A stretch of 34,351 nt of DNA from Gammaproteobacteria bacterium (GTDB lineage: Bacteria > Pseudomonadota > Gammaproteobacteria > Chromatiales > Chromatiaceae). Below the pieces are notes generated by a model. It was not told the origin of the DNA. It worked only from the letters and a program-made list of their open reading frames with translations, and searched no databases. Of this stretch, positions 1-7,254 are shown in pieces. How positions within the stretch are numbered: the first letter of the stretch is position 1; every line of letters begins with the position of its first letter. The position numbers were made by a program, and so were the translations under genes. The stretch lies in NCBI GenBank assembly GCA_024206335.1, contig JAAGZL010000192.1, forward strand, positions 1 through 34,351. The letters run 5' to 3'.

Positions 1-403
1 CATTTACTTCGAGCAGCGAACTATCGGCTCTTGAGAAACCGATCATTTGAAACATGGCGGCAGGTGACGTGTGCCTGCTGAGCAGGAAAGCTGATATTTG
101 TGAGTGCCCTTTTTGCAATTATTGGTCAACTTGACAGAACCACTCAAACACCAGATCTGACAATTACTCATGATTTATACTTTTTGAGTAGACTCTACAT
201 AATAGTTGTTTCAATCATATAGAAATTAATAATGCTCACACAGTTACTAATTGAATTATCAAAATTACAGGAGTAAAGTTTGATGCGAGATATGGATTCT
301 TAGTTGGGTATTGGAAAATATGACAAAAAGTAGTCAATCCTCGCTTTCCTAGGATATCGGGCGACACAAAAATATATTGCTTTCAAGTTAGGGGGAATAA
401 CAA
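1..403. other. Upstream stretch without a supported gene
   Basis: No open frame of useful length with a start and a ribosome binding site is visible. Frame 1 is open from the window edge to the TGA at 79-81 (26 codons), so the tail of a gene from outside the window cannot be excluded. A TTGACA at 131-136 has no -10 partner at the usual distance. A good AGGAG precedes an ATG at 283, but that frame closes after six codons. The stretch is A+T-rich between about 160 and 340, as promoter regions often are, but I cannot name a promoter. Confidence 0.5.
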
Positions 404-667
404 ATGGATGGGCAAAGGAGGGATGTAATAGGGGACAGGGTTGGATCTTCCCTATTACATTATCAAAATTGGACTTCGTTTCCTACTATTCTGAGCGGGC
501 GCAATAATGAGGCAGTGTTAAAGGGCCTCCCAAAAGGTTGCAGTGCTATCCGGGAATTCGGGGAAAAGTTCGCTGCCAATCCGTTTAATGGCGCAGACTC
601 TATAAAAGTACCCATCGCCACCAGCGCACACGAGCTTACGTTCCCAACTTATTTTTCGTCTATCTAA
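404..667 (+). CDS. Small hypothetical protein
   Basis: This 87-residue protein is not recognised. The start is plausible because a GGGGG run lies about eight bases before the ATG, a normal Shine-Dalgarno distance. The sequence has no signal peptide, no membrane segment and no motif I can name; it ends in a hydrophobic, Phe-rich tail. It is followed seven bases later by another small ORF (675-926), so the two could be a small operon or the remains of a larger disrupted region. Base composition is mixed and codon use gives no clear verdict. It could be non-coding. Confidence 0.35.
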   Translation: MDGQRRDVIGDRVGSSLLHYQNWTSFPTILSGRNNEAVLKGLPKGCSAIREFGEKFAANPFNGADSIKVPIATSAHELTFPTYFSSI

Positions 668-674
668 TCTAATT

Positions 675-926
675 ATGTGGGTTAGAACCAGTGAATTGCG
701 TAAGACTGAAACTAAGCTTCAAAAAACCATCTTACCTGGAGTACCTGGTTATGTACAGGTGTCCATTGTCACCTTAAATCGGTTGTATCGTGAAGGTTTG
801 TGTGGATTGCTCGCGCGGACTCCCGGCTTGCGCGAAATCGCTAACGCAGGTAACTATCCTGAGTTTGAAGAGCGATGGAACAACGTTAATTTAGTAGTTT
901 TTTTTATTACTAATCAGGAGGAATGA
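675..926 (+). CDS. Degenerate, truncated receiver-like fragment
   Basis: The 83-residue product resembles the first half of a LuxR/NarL-type response-regulator receiver domain. From residue 26 it runs VQVSIVTLNRLYREGLCGLL, which matches the usual beta1-alpha1 pattern (IVDDHPLFREGL in the family). An alpha2-like stretch and a beta3-like strand (LVVFFI) follow, and the frame then stops. The acidic pair after beta1 is replaced by Thr-Leu and the phosphoacceptor Asp after beta3 is absent, so it cannot be a normal phosphorylated receiver. No ribosome binding site is visible at the ATG. Its last codons (NQEE, stop) are the same bases that form the AGGAGG site of the next gene, which would allow translational coupling. 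It may be a gene remnant or a pseudo-receiver microprotein. Confidence 0.4.
   Translation: MWVRTSELRKTETKLQKTILPGVPGYVQVSIVTLNRLYREGLCGLLARTPGLREIANAGNYPEFEERWNNVNLVVFFITNQEE
916..921 (+). promoter_or_regulatory. Shine-Dalgarno site of the M6 protease gene
   Basis: A perfect AGGAGG lies eight bases before the ATG at 930. It overlaps the final codons of the preceding small ORF, fixes the start of the protease and suggests coupling of the two reading frames. Confidence 0.7.
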
Positions 927-929
927 GAT

Positions 930-3221
930 ATGGCTTCACCTTTCGTAGGCAAGACTTTTGCATTCACCCAACCCGATGGAACTATACTCGAGGTACGCGG
1001 CTGGGGCGATCAACACTACGCAGTATTCGAAACGCTAGACGGCTACTCCGTTGTCAAGAATCCCAGCACGGGTTTCTTCGAAATAGCACAATTATCCAGC
1101 GACGAAACCACTCTGGAACCGGCCCCTGGCCCCCAGGGCAACCTGGATGGTGCTGCCACCGCCGTGGAACCGGGCTTGCGAATTAACCGCGAGGCAGCCC
1201 GTGCTCGAGGAATGGAAGGAGCGCTGCGAATGGGCGGACGGCGGTGCGATCTACGTCGCGAACAACGCAAGAACCTGGCCAGGGCAGCACGCACATTGGG
1301 AGGCCCCGTGATGGCGCCTCCACAGCGCGAAACCGTCGGAGATTTTATCGGGCTTTGTCTCTTAATCGACTTTTCCGACGAACCTGGAACGATTTCCCGA
1401 AACGAGGTCGAAAATTTCTGCAACGAGCAAGACTATTCGGGTTTTGGGAACAATGGGTCCGTGTCCGATTATTTCCGCGACAATTCCATCGGACGATGCC
1501 GTTATACGAACATCGTCGCCGATTATTATCGGGCACAACATCCCAAGTCGCATTACACAGACCCAAATATTCCGCAAGGCGTCCGCGCCCGACAGTTGAT
1601 TGTCGAGGCACTCACGCATTTGCAAGCCAATAACTTCGACTTCACACAGCTAACTGCCGACAGCGGCGGTTTTGTGTACGCCATGAATGTTTACTATGCC
1701 GGGGAAGTGGTCAACAACTGGGCCGAGGGCCTGTGGCCTCACGCATGGCATCTGGCCACGCCGGTTTTGCTGGCGCCCGGCAAGTCGGCCTTCGACTATC
1801 AGTTCACCGACATGAGCGACCAGCTCTCGCTGGGAACATTTTGCCACGAGAATGGCCACATGTTATGTGATTACCCAGATTTGTACGACTACGGCAGCGA
1901 ATCGGGCGGCGCAGGCGCCTATTGTCTGATGTGCGCCGGCGGAAATATCGACGAAAAGAACCCGACCCAGGTCTCTGCCTATTTAAAGAGATTGTCGGGG
2001 TGGGCCAATAGTGTGACGTCGATTCAGCACAACCGACAGATTACACTTTCTGCAGGTGAAAATGATTTCGCCATGTTTGCCAAGGACAGTGGTGAGTACT
2101 TCATCGTTGAAAACCGGGCGAAGAGCGGTCGTGACGAGTCCTTGCCGGACGAGGGACTTGCCATTTGGCATGTCGATGAAGATGGCAACAACAGCGATGA
2201 GCAAATGACGCCCGGACAACACTACGAGCTTTCGCTCGAACAAGCGGATGGGACTTTTCGCCTGGAAACCTCGCCGTATCACTATGGCGATTCAACCGAC
2301 CTATACGGGCAGGCAAACAATCGATTCGCCGATTCAACGACCCCCAATAGTAGATGGTGGGATGGAACGGCCTCTAACTTGGACATCCAAGAGATCGCGG
2401 CTCCAGGAGCCACGATGAGCTTCAAAGCCAAACTGTTTCAAGATGACGATGACCCGCATACGGTCCGAGGGGAATCGACGCCCGACTCGAATATTCCGGA
2501 CAATCGAGCCGACGGAATCACAGACACCATCGTCCTCGACCAGGATGCGACCATTGCCGGCGTTAAGATAACGCTCGACATTTCGCATACTTACCGCGGC
2601 GATCTGCGGGTCATCTTGTTGACACCGTGGGGCGATGACATCGTTTTGCATCAACGCCATCAGGGGGGCAGGGCCGACAACATTCAACGAACGATGGATG
2701 AATCGGACGTGCAGGCCCTGGCGACGCTCCACGGCCATAGTACCAAGGGTGACTGGAGGCTGCTGGTGCAGGATTTGGCTCCCTTTGATGTCGGCGTGTT
2801 TAACCAATGGACTCTGGAGTTCGACGCTGTCGCGCGGCCCCAAGGGCCAATCGTGCTCGAAGAAGCGCCTGGTACGCATATCCCTGACGACAACCTGGTG
2901 GGGATCCAGCGGAGTCTTTCTACCGATGCTCCTGGCAGCGTCGGCAGCGTGGAAGTGTCCGTGGATATTAATCACACCTGGATCGGAGATCTCCAGATCA
3001 GCGTCCACTCGCCGGCTGGCACTGAAGTGATCCTCCACAATGAAAGCGGCGGAGATGCCGATGATGTAGTAAAGACTTATACATCAAGCACGACGCCCGA
3101 ACTGGCTAACCTTGCAGGACAATCGATCAGTGGAGAGTGGCAGCTTCGTGTTTCGGATCGAGCGTGGCGGGATTTCGGCAAACTGAACACCTGGCGCGTG
3201 GTGATACACCCTGCTTCTTAA
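930..3221 (+). CDS. M6-family metalloprotease with tandem P domains
   Basis: This is a 763-residue zinc endopeptidase of the M6 (immune inhibitor A-like) group. The N-terminal part, starting at residue 1, has the family's PDG / GWGDQ / LDGYSVV pattern. The zinc motif is HENGH (His306, Glu307, His310), followed by CDYPDLYDYG as expected for M6. Two P (proprotein convertase) beta-sandwich domains follow at about residues 517-635 and 645-763; each has the SHTYRGDL or NHTWIGDL strand and a GxWxLxVxD strand. P domains usually aid folding or substrate binding of secreted proteases. There is no signal peptide, although M6 enzymes usually act outside the cell, so export by another route (possibly as eCIS cargo) is conceivable; that is inference. 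The gene is much richer in G+C than the eCIS genes (hand count about 65% in the 60 bases from 1741, about 45% from 9001). A perfect AGGAGG sets the start. Confidence 0.9.
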   Translation: MASPFVGKTFAFTQPDGTILEVRGWGDQHYAVFETLDGYSVVKNPSTGFFEIAQLSSDETTLEPAPGPQGNLDGAATAVEPGLRINREAARARGMEGALRMGGRRCDLRREQRKNLARAARTLGGPVMAPPQRETVGDFIGLCLLIDFSDEPGTISRNEVENFCNEQDYSGFGNNGSVSDYFRDNSIGRCRYTNIVADYYRAQHPKSHYTDPNIPQGVRARQLIVEALTHLQANNFDFTQLTADSGGFVYAMNVYYAGEVVNNWAEGLWPHAWHLATPVLLAPGKSAFDYQFTDMSDQLSLGTFCHENGHMLCDYPDLYDYGSESGGAGAYCLMCAGGNIDEKNPTQVSAYLKRLSGWANSVTSIQHNRQITLSAGENDFAMFAKDSGEYFIVENRAKSGRDESLPDEGLAIWHVDEDGNNSDEQMTPGQHYELSLEQADGTFRLETSPYHYGDSTDLYGQANNRFADSTTPNSRWWDGTASNLDIQEIAAPGATMSFKAKLFQDDDDPHTVRGESTPDSNIPDNRADGITDTIVLDQDATIAGVKITLDISHTYRGDLRVILLTPWGDDIVLHQRHQGGRADNIQRTMDESDVQALATLHGHSTKGDWRLLVQDLAPFDVGVFNQWTLEFDAVARPQGPIVLEEAPGTHIPDDNLVGIQRSLSTDAPGSVGSVEVSVDINHTWIGDLQISVHSPAGTEVILHNESGGDADDVVKTYTSSTTPELANLAGQSISGEWQLRVSDRAWRDFGKLNTWRVVIHPAS

Positions 3222-3341
3222 CAAGATGTGTCGGTACCCTAAAACCATAAGACATATCTAGCAAAGGAAATCAGCCGATGCATAAATCTGCGCGGCTAAC
3301 CTGCAGCGTTAGTGAATTTAATTAAAAGGAGGAAGCGCATC

Positions 3342-5159
3342 ATGCCAAATATCGACGGTATTCCCACGAACGTCCTCAATGACATCCCGGATATGCGGGA
3401 CCGGGCTTATGAACCGCAACTTGTGCAACTTCAGTCGACAATTGCGCCGCCTGAAGTAGTTGATATCCTTAACCAGGGACATGAAGGTGCGTGTACAGGA
3501 TTCGGACTTGCGGCCGTCATCAACCTTCTCAATCAGCGGCGTAATAGCAACACAAGGGTGAGTGCGCGCATGCTCTACGAAATGGCGCGCAAGTTCGATC
3601 GCTGGCCCGGGGAGCATTATTCAGGGTCCAGCTGTCGAGGTGCAATAAAGGGGTGGTACAGCATGGGAGTTTGCAACGACGATCTGGCTCCGTACGAGGT
3701 GGGTGATGAGAGATTCAGACTCACGGCGGAGATGGCGTGGGATGCTCGTTCGAATACGATAGGTGCCTACTATCGGGTGAAGCCCAACATCGTGGACATG
3801 CATGCCGCAATGAATGAGGTCGGGGCGATCTATGCCTCTGCCAATGTGCACGAAGGGTGGCAGTCCGGAAATATTCAGGATGGAGCAATCGTGCAGAGCC
3901 AGAACATGTTGGGTGGTCACGCGTTCGCCATCGTAGGCTACGACAAGACAGGGTTTATCGTGCAGAATTCATGGGGAAATACATGGGGGGATAACGGACT
4001 CGCCCACTGGAGCTACGAGGATTGGAAGGACAATGTAAAGGACGCCTGGGTGATTCGTCTCGCACTCCCCACTCCACAACTCTGGGGCCGTTCGCATGAG
4101 AGCGGTGAAAGCGGAATGGCGGGATTCGGATCGACCGGGCCGCGTCGTGAAGAGATCGCGGGACACTTCATCCACGTGGACGACGGTCAGTTTCATGATG
4201 AAGGGAAATACTGGAGCACATTCGACGACGTGTCGGAGACTGTCAGCACGATGAGCCAGAGCCCAAATTACGACCATCTGCTCTTCTACGCACATGGAGG
4301 TCTTAACGATACGAATGCGTCGGCCAAACGTATTGTGGCGATGAAGGGTGTCTTCAAGGCGAACCGTATCTACCCATTCCACTTCATGTACGACACGGGG
4401 ATTCTCGAGGAGATCAAGGACGTTCTGCTCGGAAAGCGGAAATCGACCGAGGAGAGGGTCGGCGGTTTCGCGGACTTCACGGATTGGCTCCTTGAGAGGT
4501 CGACACGTCGTCCAGGGCGAGCGCTCTGGCGGGAGATGAAATCGGATGCTACGGATTCGTTTAGCGATTCGGCGCGCCCCGGAAGCCGAACGCTGAAGGC
4601 CTTTCTTGAAGCATTTGCTGCTGCAGCTGCGACACCGAAGATCCACCTGGTGGGACACAGTACTGGAGCCGTCTTGCTCGCACACCTGTTGAAATCGCTC
4701 GGGACTTACTCTGCCACTCTGCGTATTGGGTCGGTGAGCCTCCTGGCGCCTGCGGCGACATTGGATCTCTTCGAATCCCATTTCCGGCCCCTCGTGGAGA
4801 GCGCAGATGCCAAGTTTGGGATCGACGCGCTCAACATCTACAACCTGAACGAAAAGCTCGAGAAGGGCGATCAGGTCGCTGCAGTCTATCGAAAATCGCT
4901 CCTCTACCTGGTGTCGAATGCGTTCGAGGAGGATATCGGTGCGCCGATTCTCGGCATGCAAAAGTTCTCGATGGATCTGGCTCCTTCGAATCGACTGAGC
5001 TTGATCTATAGCGATGGAGATGTCGACGGAAACTTTCGAACTGCGAGTACCAGTCACGGTGGTTTCGACAACGATCCGTACACCATGAACGATATCCTGA
5101 GGCAGGTGCTGGGAGGAGAGCCAACGCGTTCCTTCACAGCTGCAGATCTCGACTATTGA
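3342..5159 (+). CDS. C1 (papain-like) peptidase fused to an alpha/beta-hydrolase-like domain
   Basis: The 605-residue protein has two parts. Residues 1 to about 235 are a papain-like peptidase: NQGHEGACTGF gives the oxyanion Gln45 and nucleophile Cys51, GGHAFAIVGYD gives His193, and VQNSWG gives Asn209. The PDMRDRAYEP start is common in signal-less bacterial C1 peptidases. Residues from about 275 resemble an alpha/beta hydrolase: LLFYAHGGLND could be the oxyanion strand, HLVGHSTGAV is the nucleophile elbow with Ser440, and candidate acid and base follow near SDGDVDG and STSHGGF. That part may be a lipase, esterase or acyltransferase; the substrate is unknown. No signal peptide or membrane segment is visible. 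I prefer the ATG at 3342 over an in-frame GTG at 3312 because AGGAGG at 3327-3332 sits nine bases before it. Like its M6 neighbour it is G+C-rich compared with the eCIS genes. The fusion is secure because the frame is open across both domains. Confidence 0.85.
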   Translation: MPNIDGIPTNVLNDIPDMRDRAYEPQLVQLQSTIAPPEVVDILNQGHEGACTGFGLAAVINLLNQRRNSNTRVSARMLYEMARKFDRWPGEHYSGSSCRGAIKGWYSMGVCNDDLAPYEVGDERFRLTAEMAWDARSNTIGAYYRVKPNIVDMHAAMNEVGAIYASANVHEGWQSGNIQDGAIVQSQNMLGGHAFAIVGYDKTGFIVQNSWGNTWGDNGLAHWSYEDWKDNVKDAWVIRLALPTPQLWGRSHESGESGMAGFGSTGPRREEIAGHFIHVDDGQFHDEGKYWSTFDDVSETVSTMSQSPNYDHLLFYAHGGLNDTNASAKRIVAMKGVFKANRIYPFHFMYDTGILEEIKDVLLGKRKSTEERVGGFADFTDWLLERSTRRPGRALWREMKSDATDSFSDSARPGSRTLKAFLEAFAAAAATPKIHLVGHSTGAVLLAHLLKSLGTYSATLRIGSVSLLAPAATLDLFESHFRPLVESADAKFGIDALNIYNLNEKLEKGDQVAAVYRKSLLYLVSNAFEEDIGAPILGMQKFSMDLAPSNRLSLIYSDGDVDGNFRTASTSHGGFDNDPYTMNDILRQVLGGEPTRSFTAADLDY

Positions 5160-5230
5160 GTTCCTGGAGTTATGTGGCGATCCTATCTTGTTGGACCACG
5201 AGGACTAACTATAAAAAGGGAGATTACTAT

Positions 5231-6619
5231 ATGAACGCGCAAGGTAGTCGCATTCTCCTCTATTCAGTCGCCACTCCGGCCGAAGAGGATCGGTTAGTTC
5301 GGCTACTAGATGATATTGGTTATACCAACACAATTAAATTAATTGATCTTGACCATCTGAAAAAATTGGTTCTCGATCTTTCGTATTCGGCGTTAGTCCT
5401 TCTGCTGACGGAAGACACTCATAGTCAAGGTGTGGTCTCCAATGCATTAAAACTTGTCAAAATGCTACCCGCTATTGGGTTGTTTTCACCGAATAGCTCA
5501 CGCCGAGATCAACGTATCGTCAAGGCCTGCCAGGAAGTAGCAACCTGGCCTTGTAGTAACGAAGAGCTTGATTATCGTATTCGAAAAATTACAGCGTTTT
5601 GCCGAAATCAGGAATTGAGCCATAATCTTTTTGTGAATATGAATATTCTGGGCAACTCCCCTAAATTTTTGCAAGTGCTTGATAAAGTCTGCAAGATAAA
5701 AAAATGTGATGCGCCCGTTTTCATAGATGGTGAAACGGGAACTGGCAAGGAACTCATTGCCAGAGCGATTCATTATTTGAGTGAGCGCAAAGACATGCCG
5801 TTTATCGCGGCAAACTGTGGCGCGTTTCCTGACCAGTTGATCGAAAATGAATTTTTTGGGCACGAGAAAGGTGCCTATACTGATGCGCGGGAATCGAGTG
5901 AAGGATTAATTTCGCAAGCGGAAGGTGGCACCTTGTTTCTCGACGAAATTGAAACCTTATCAATGAAGGGGCAGGTATCACTGCTACGATTCCTCGAAAC
6001 CATGATGTACCGGCCATTGGGCAGTAAAGGCGCAAAAACTGCCAATTTACGTGTCATAACTGCGACTAACGAAAGTATTTCAGAGTTAGTGGAAAAGGGT
6101 GATTTTAGAAAGGACCTCTATTACCGGATTAATATTATGAACCTTTTATTGCCGCCGTTAAGGGAGCGTTCTAGCGATATCAATTTATTAGCGGAACATT
6201 TTATTCGCCAATATCAGATTCAATACAGTCAACCCGAAAGAGAGCTACACCCCGACACACAAGCGGCCCTGAAATATTATGATTGGCCTGGAAACGTAAG
6301 AGAGCTGGAAAACATTCTGCACCGGGAGTTTTTATTGGCTGAAGGTAAATACATTACCATCGACGAGATCGAAGCGATGACACGGGAACGGCGTAGCGCA
6401 TTCTGTGACCGGCGTTTGCAAAAGGTGTTTGGCCAGCCCATGGTTAAGGCAAAAAAATATTTGATCAGTGAATTTGAAGAACAATACCTTTCTAGGGCTC
6501 TGGATAAGGCTAATGGAAATATTTCCAAGGCGGCTCGGTTGGCGGGCAAAGAGCGCAGATCCTTCACCAGGTTGATGGAAAAATATCACCTCGATAGCAG
6601 CCAAGATAAAACTCACTAG
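5231..6619 (+). CDS. Sigma-54 enhancer-binding activator with degenerate receiver
   Basis: This 462-residue protein has three parts. The N-terminal domain (about 1-125) has receiver-like strand/helix rhythm, but the phosphoacceptor position reads ALVLLLTED and the early acidic pair is missing, as in VpsR-type regulators. The AAA+ domain (about 140-380) has Walker A GETGTGKE (167-174), Walker B LFLDE (Asp238, Glu239), the arginine region YRIN, and WPGNVRELEN. The sigma-54 contact loop reads GAYTDA (214-219) in place of GAFTGA, a change also seen in natural activators. The C-terminus has a Fis-type helix-turn-helix (ANGNISKAARLAGKERR). I chose the ATG at 5231, after AAAAAGGGAG, because the upstream extension in the same frame reads as non-protein sequence. 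A -24/-12 promoter lies downstream before the eCIS genes, so this is probably the local switch of the eCIS. The signal it senses is unknown; without the Asp it probably responds to a ligand or to its own level. Confidence 0.93.
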   Translation: MNAQGSRILLYSVATPAEEDRLVRLLDDIGYTNTIKLIDLDHLKKLVLDLSYSALVLLLTEDTHSQGVVSNALKLVKMLPAIGLFSPNSSRRDQRIVKACQEVATWPCSNEELDYRIRKITAFCRNQELSHNLFVNMNILGNSPKFLQVLDKVCKIKKCDAPVFIDGETGTGKELIARAIHYLSERKDMPFIAANCGAFPDQLIENEFFGHEKGAYTDARESSEGLISQAEGGTLFLDEIETLSMKGQVSLLRFLETMMYRPLGSKGAKTANLRVITATNESISELVEKGDFRKDLYYRINIMNLLLPPLRERSSDINLLAEHFIRQYQIQYSQPERELHPDTQAALKYYDWPGNVRELENILHREFLLAEGKYITIDEIEAMTRERRSAFCDRRLQKVFGQPMVKAKKYLISEFEEQYLSRALDKANGNISKAARLAGKERRSFTRLMEKYHLDSSQDKTH

Positions 6620-6750
6620 TGCACGTTGATAATCATTACCTTTTTGTCAGTTCTACATTCGGCAAGCTATGATTAATTTAGTGCTTAAGGACGTAGCTCT
6701 AATATCCCGATAATGAATGATGGCTATGGCAAATTTACCTCAGTGCGCTT

Positions 6751-6756
6751 AGGGCA
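6751..6756. promoter_or_regulatory. Upstream AGGGCA element (possible activator half-site)
   Basis: This AGGGCA is identical to the left arm of the palindrome at 6813-6828 and lies exactly 62 bp upstream of it, close to six helical turns. The right arm is not conserved here, so it would be a half-site. Confidence 0.35.
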
Positions 6757-6812
6757 GCATTTCATTATCTCGTTGAATTACTGCAACATTTTCTAATTTA
6801 TCCGCTAGCTCC

Positions 6813-6828
6813 AGGGCAAAAATGCCCT
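6813..6828. promoter_or_regulatory. Palindrome AGGGCA-AAAA-TGCCCT, candidate activator site
   Basis: The two six-base arms are perfectly complementary around a four-base A spacer. The element is centred about 100 bp before the predicted transcription start, the usual distance for an enhancer site of a sigma-54 activator, and the gene for such an activator ends 193 bp upstream. A hairpin in RNA is possible but no T run follows, so a terminator is unlikely. Confidence 0.5.
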
Positions 6829-6893
6829 AATCTAAATTTGTGTATTTCATTGAAACGTTATTTATATCAATCATTTAGCAATTAGGTGCTAGG

Positions 6894-6909
6894 TGGCATG
6901 GAAGATGCA
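6894..6909 (+). promoter_or_regulatory. Sigma-54 (-24/-12) promoter of the eCIS operon
   Basis: TGGCAT, five bases, then ATGCA matches the consensus TGGCAC-N5-TTGCA with the invariant GG and GC at the required spacing and two mismatches. Transcription would begin near 6920. That is too close for the ATG at 6924 to have a leader, but suits a GTG start at 6945. The adjacent sigma-54 activator gene supports the call. Confidence 0.6.
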
Positions 6910-6944
6910 CCCCCACAAGAGTAATGATGAGGCCTGCTTTGTGC

Positions 6945-7193
6945 GTGGAAGACGACGTTAAATCAATCGCTGCAGAAATTATGAAGTATTTGCACCAACG
7001 TCCGATGGCGTCAGATTCGCTCGACGGGATTACCCATTGGTGGCTGGTTCAACAGGAAATCACGAAAAATATGGATTTAGTGGAGCAAGCCCTCACACAA
7101 CTAGCTCAGGAGGGTAAAGTTTCAAAGAAGATGAGTGCAAATCGTGAAGCAATTTATAGCTTAGATCCAGCATACAAGCCAACAAAGGGATAG
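6945..7193 (+). CDS. Small winged-helix-like eCIS-associated protein
   Basis: The product is 82 residues if it starts at the GTG at 6945 (89 from the ATG at 6924). The pattern SDSLDGITHWWLVQQ followed by a helix, then LAQEGKVSKK and a short strand reading IYSLDP, resembles a compact winged-helix fold. As I recall, similar short proteins with a DSLEGIxxWWL motif occur in other eCIS or phage-tail-like clusters, with no proven function. The GTG is favoured because the predicted transcription start is near 6920 and an AGG lies 12 bases before it; the ATG at 6924 would be almost leaderless. It is probably the first gene of the eCIS operon and could regulate the cluster or help assembly. Confidence 0.7.
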   Translation: MEDDVKSIAAEIMKYLHQRPMASDSLDGITHWWLVQQEITKNMDLVEQALTQLAQEGKVSKKMSANREAIYSLDPAYKPTKG

Positions 7194-7254
7194 GTACGAA
7201 TGGTTAATCATGATGTCAGGGGCCTTTTTTTTTATATTAACCTGGGATGTTATT

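Larger units (their letters stand above)
6620..6893. other. Intergenic control region upstream of the eCIS operon
   Basis: About 300 bases without a gene separate the activator from the first eCIS gene. The region is A+T-rich and holds an AGGGCA element (6751-6756), a perfect AGGGCA/TGCCCT palindrome (6813-6828) and, at its 3' edge, a -24/-12 promoter. No rho-independent terminator is evident after the activator stop codon. Confidence 0.6.

Noticed and set aside
74-86. CCTGC-TGA-GCAGG hairpin as a terminator
   Set aside because: The stem is only five base pairs and no T run follows it.
2334-3038. Minus-strand frame opposite the P domains of the M6 protease
   Set aside because: The plus strand encodes two clear P domains; the antisense product has no recognisable motif and no ribosome binding site was found.
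3969-5057. Long open frame on the minus strand opposite the C1-hydrolase gene
   Set aside because: It is the complement of a well-supported gene with clear catalytic motifs on the plus strand; its translation is Arg/His/Cys-rich without a recognisable fold, as expected from a G+C-rich antisense frame.
7213-7234. T9 run as a rho-independent terminator
   Set aside because: No G+C-rich stem precedes the T run; the eCIS operon continues through it.
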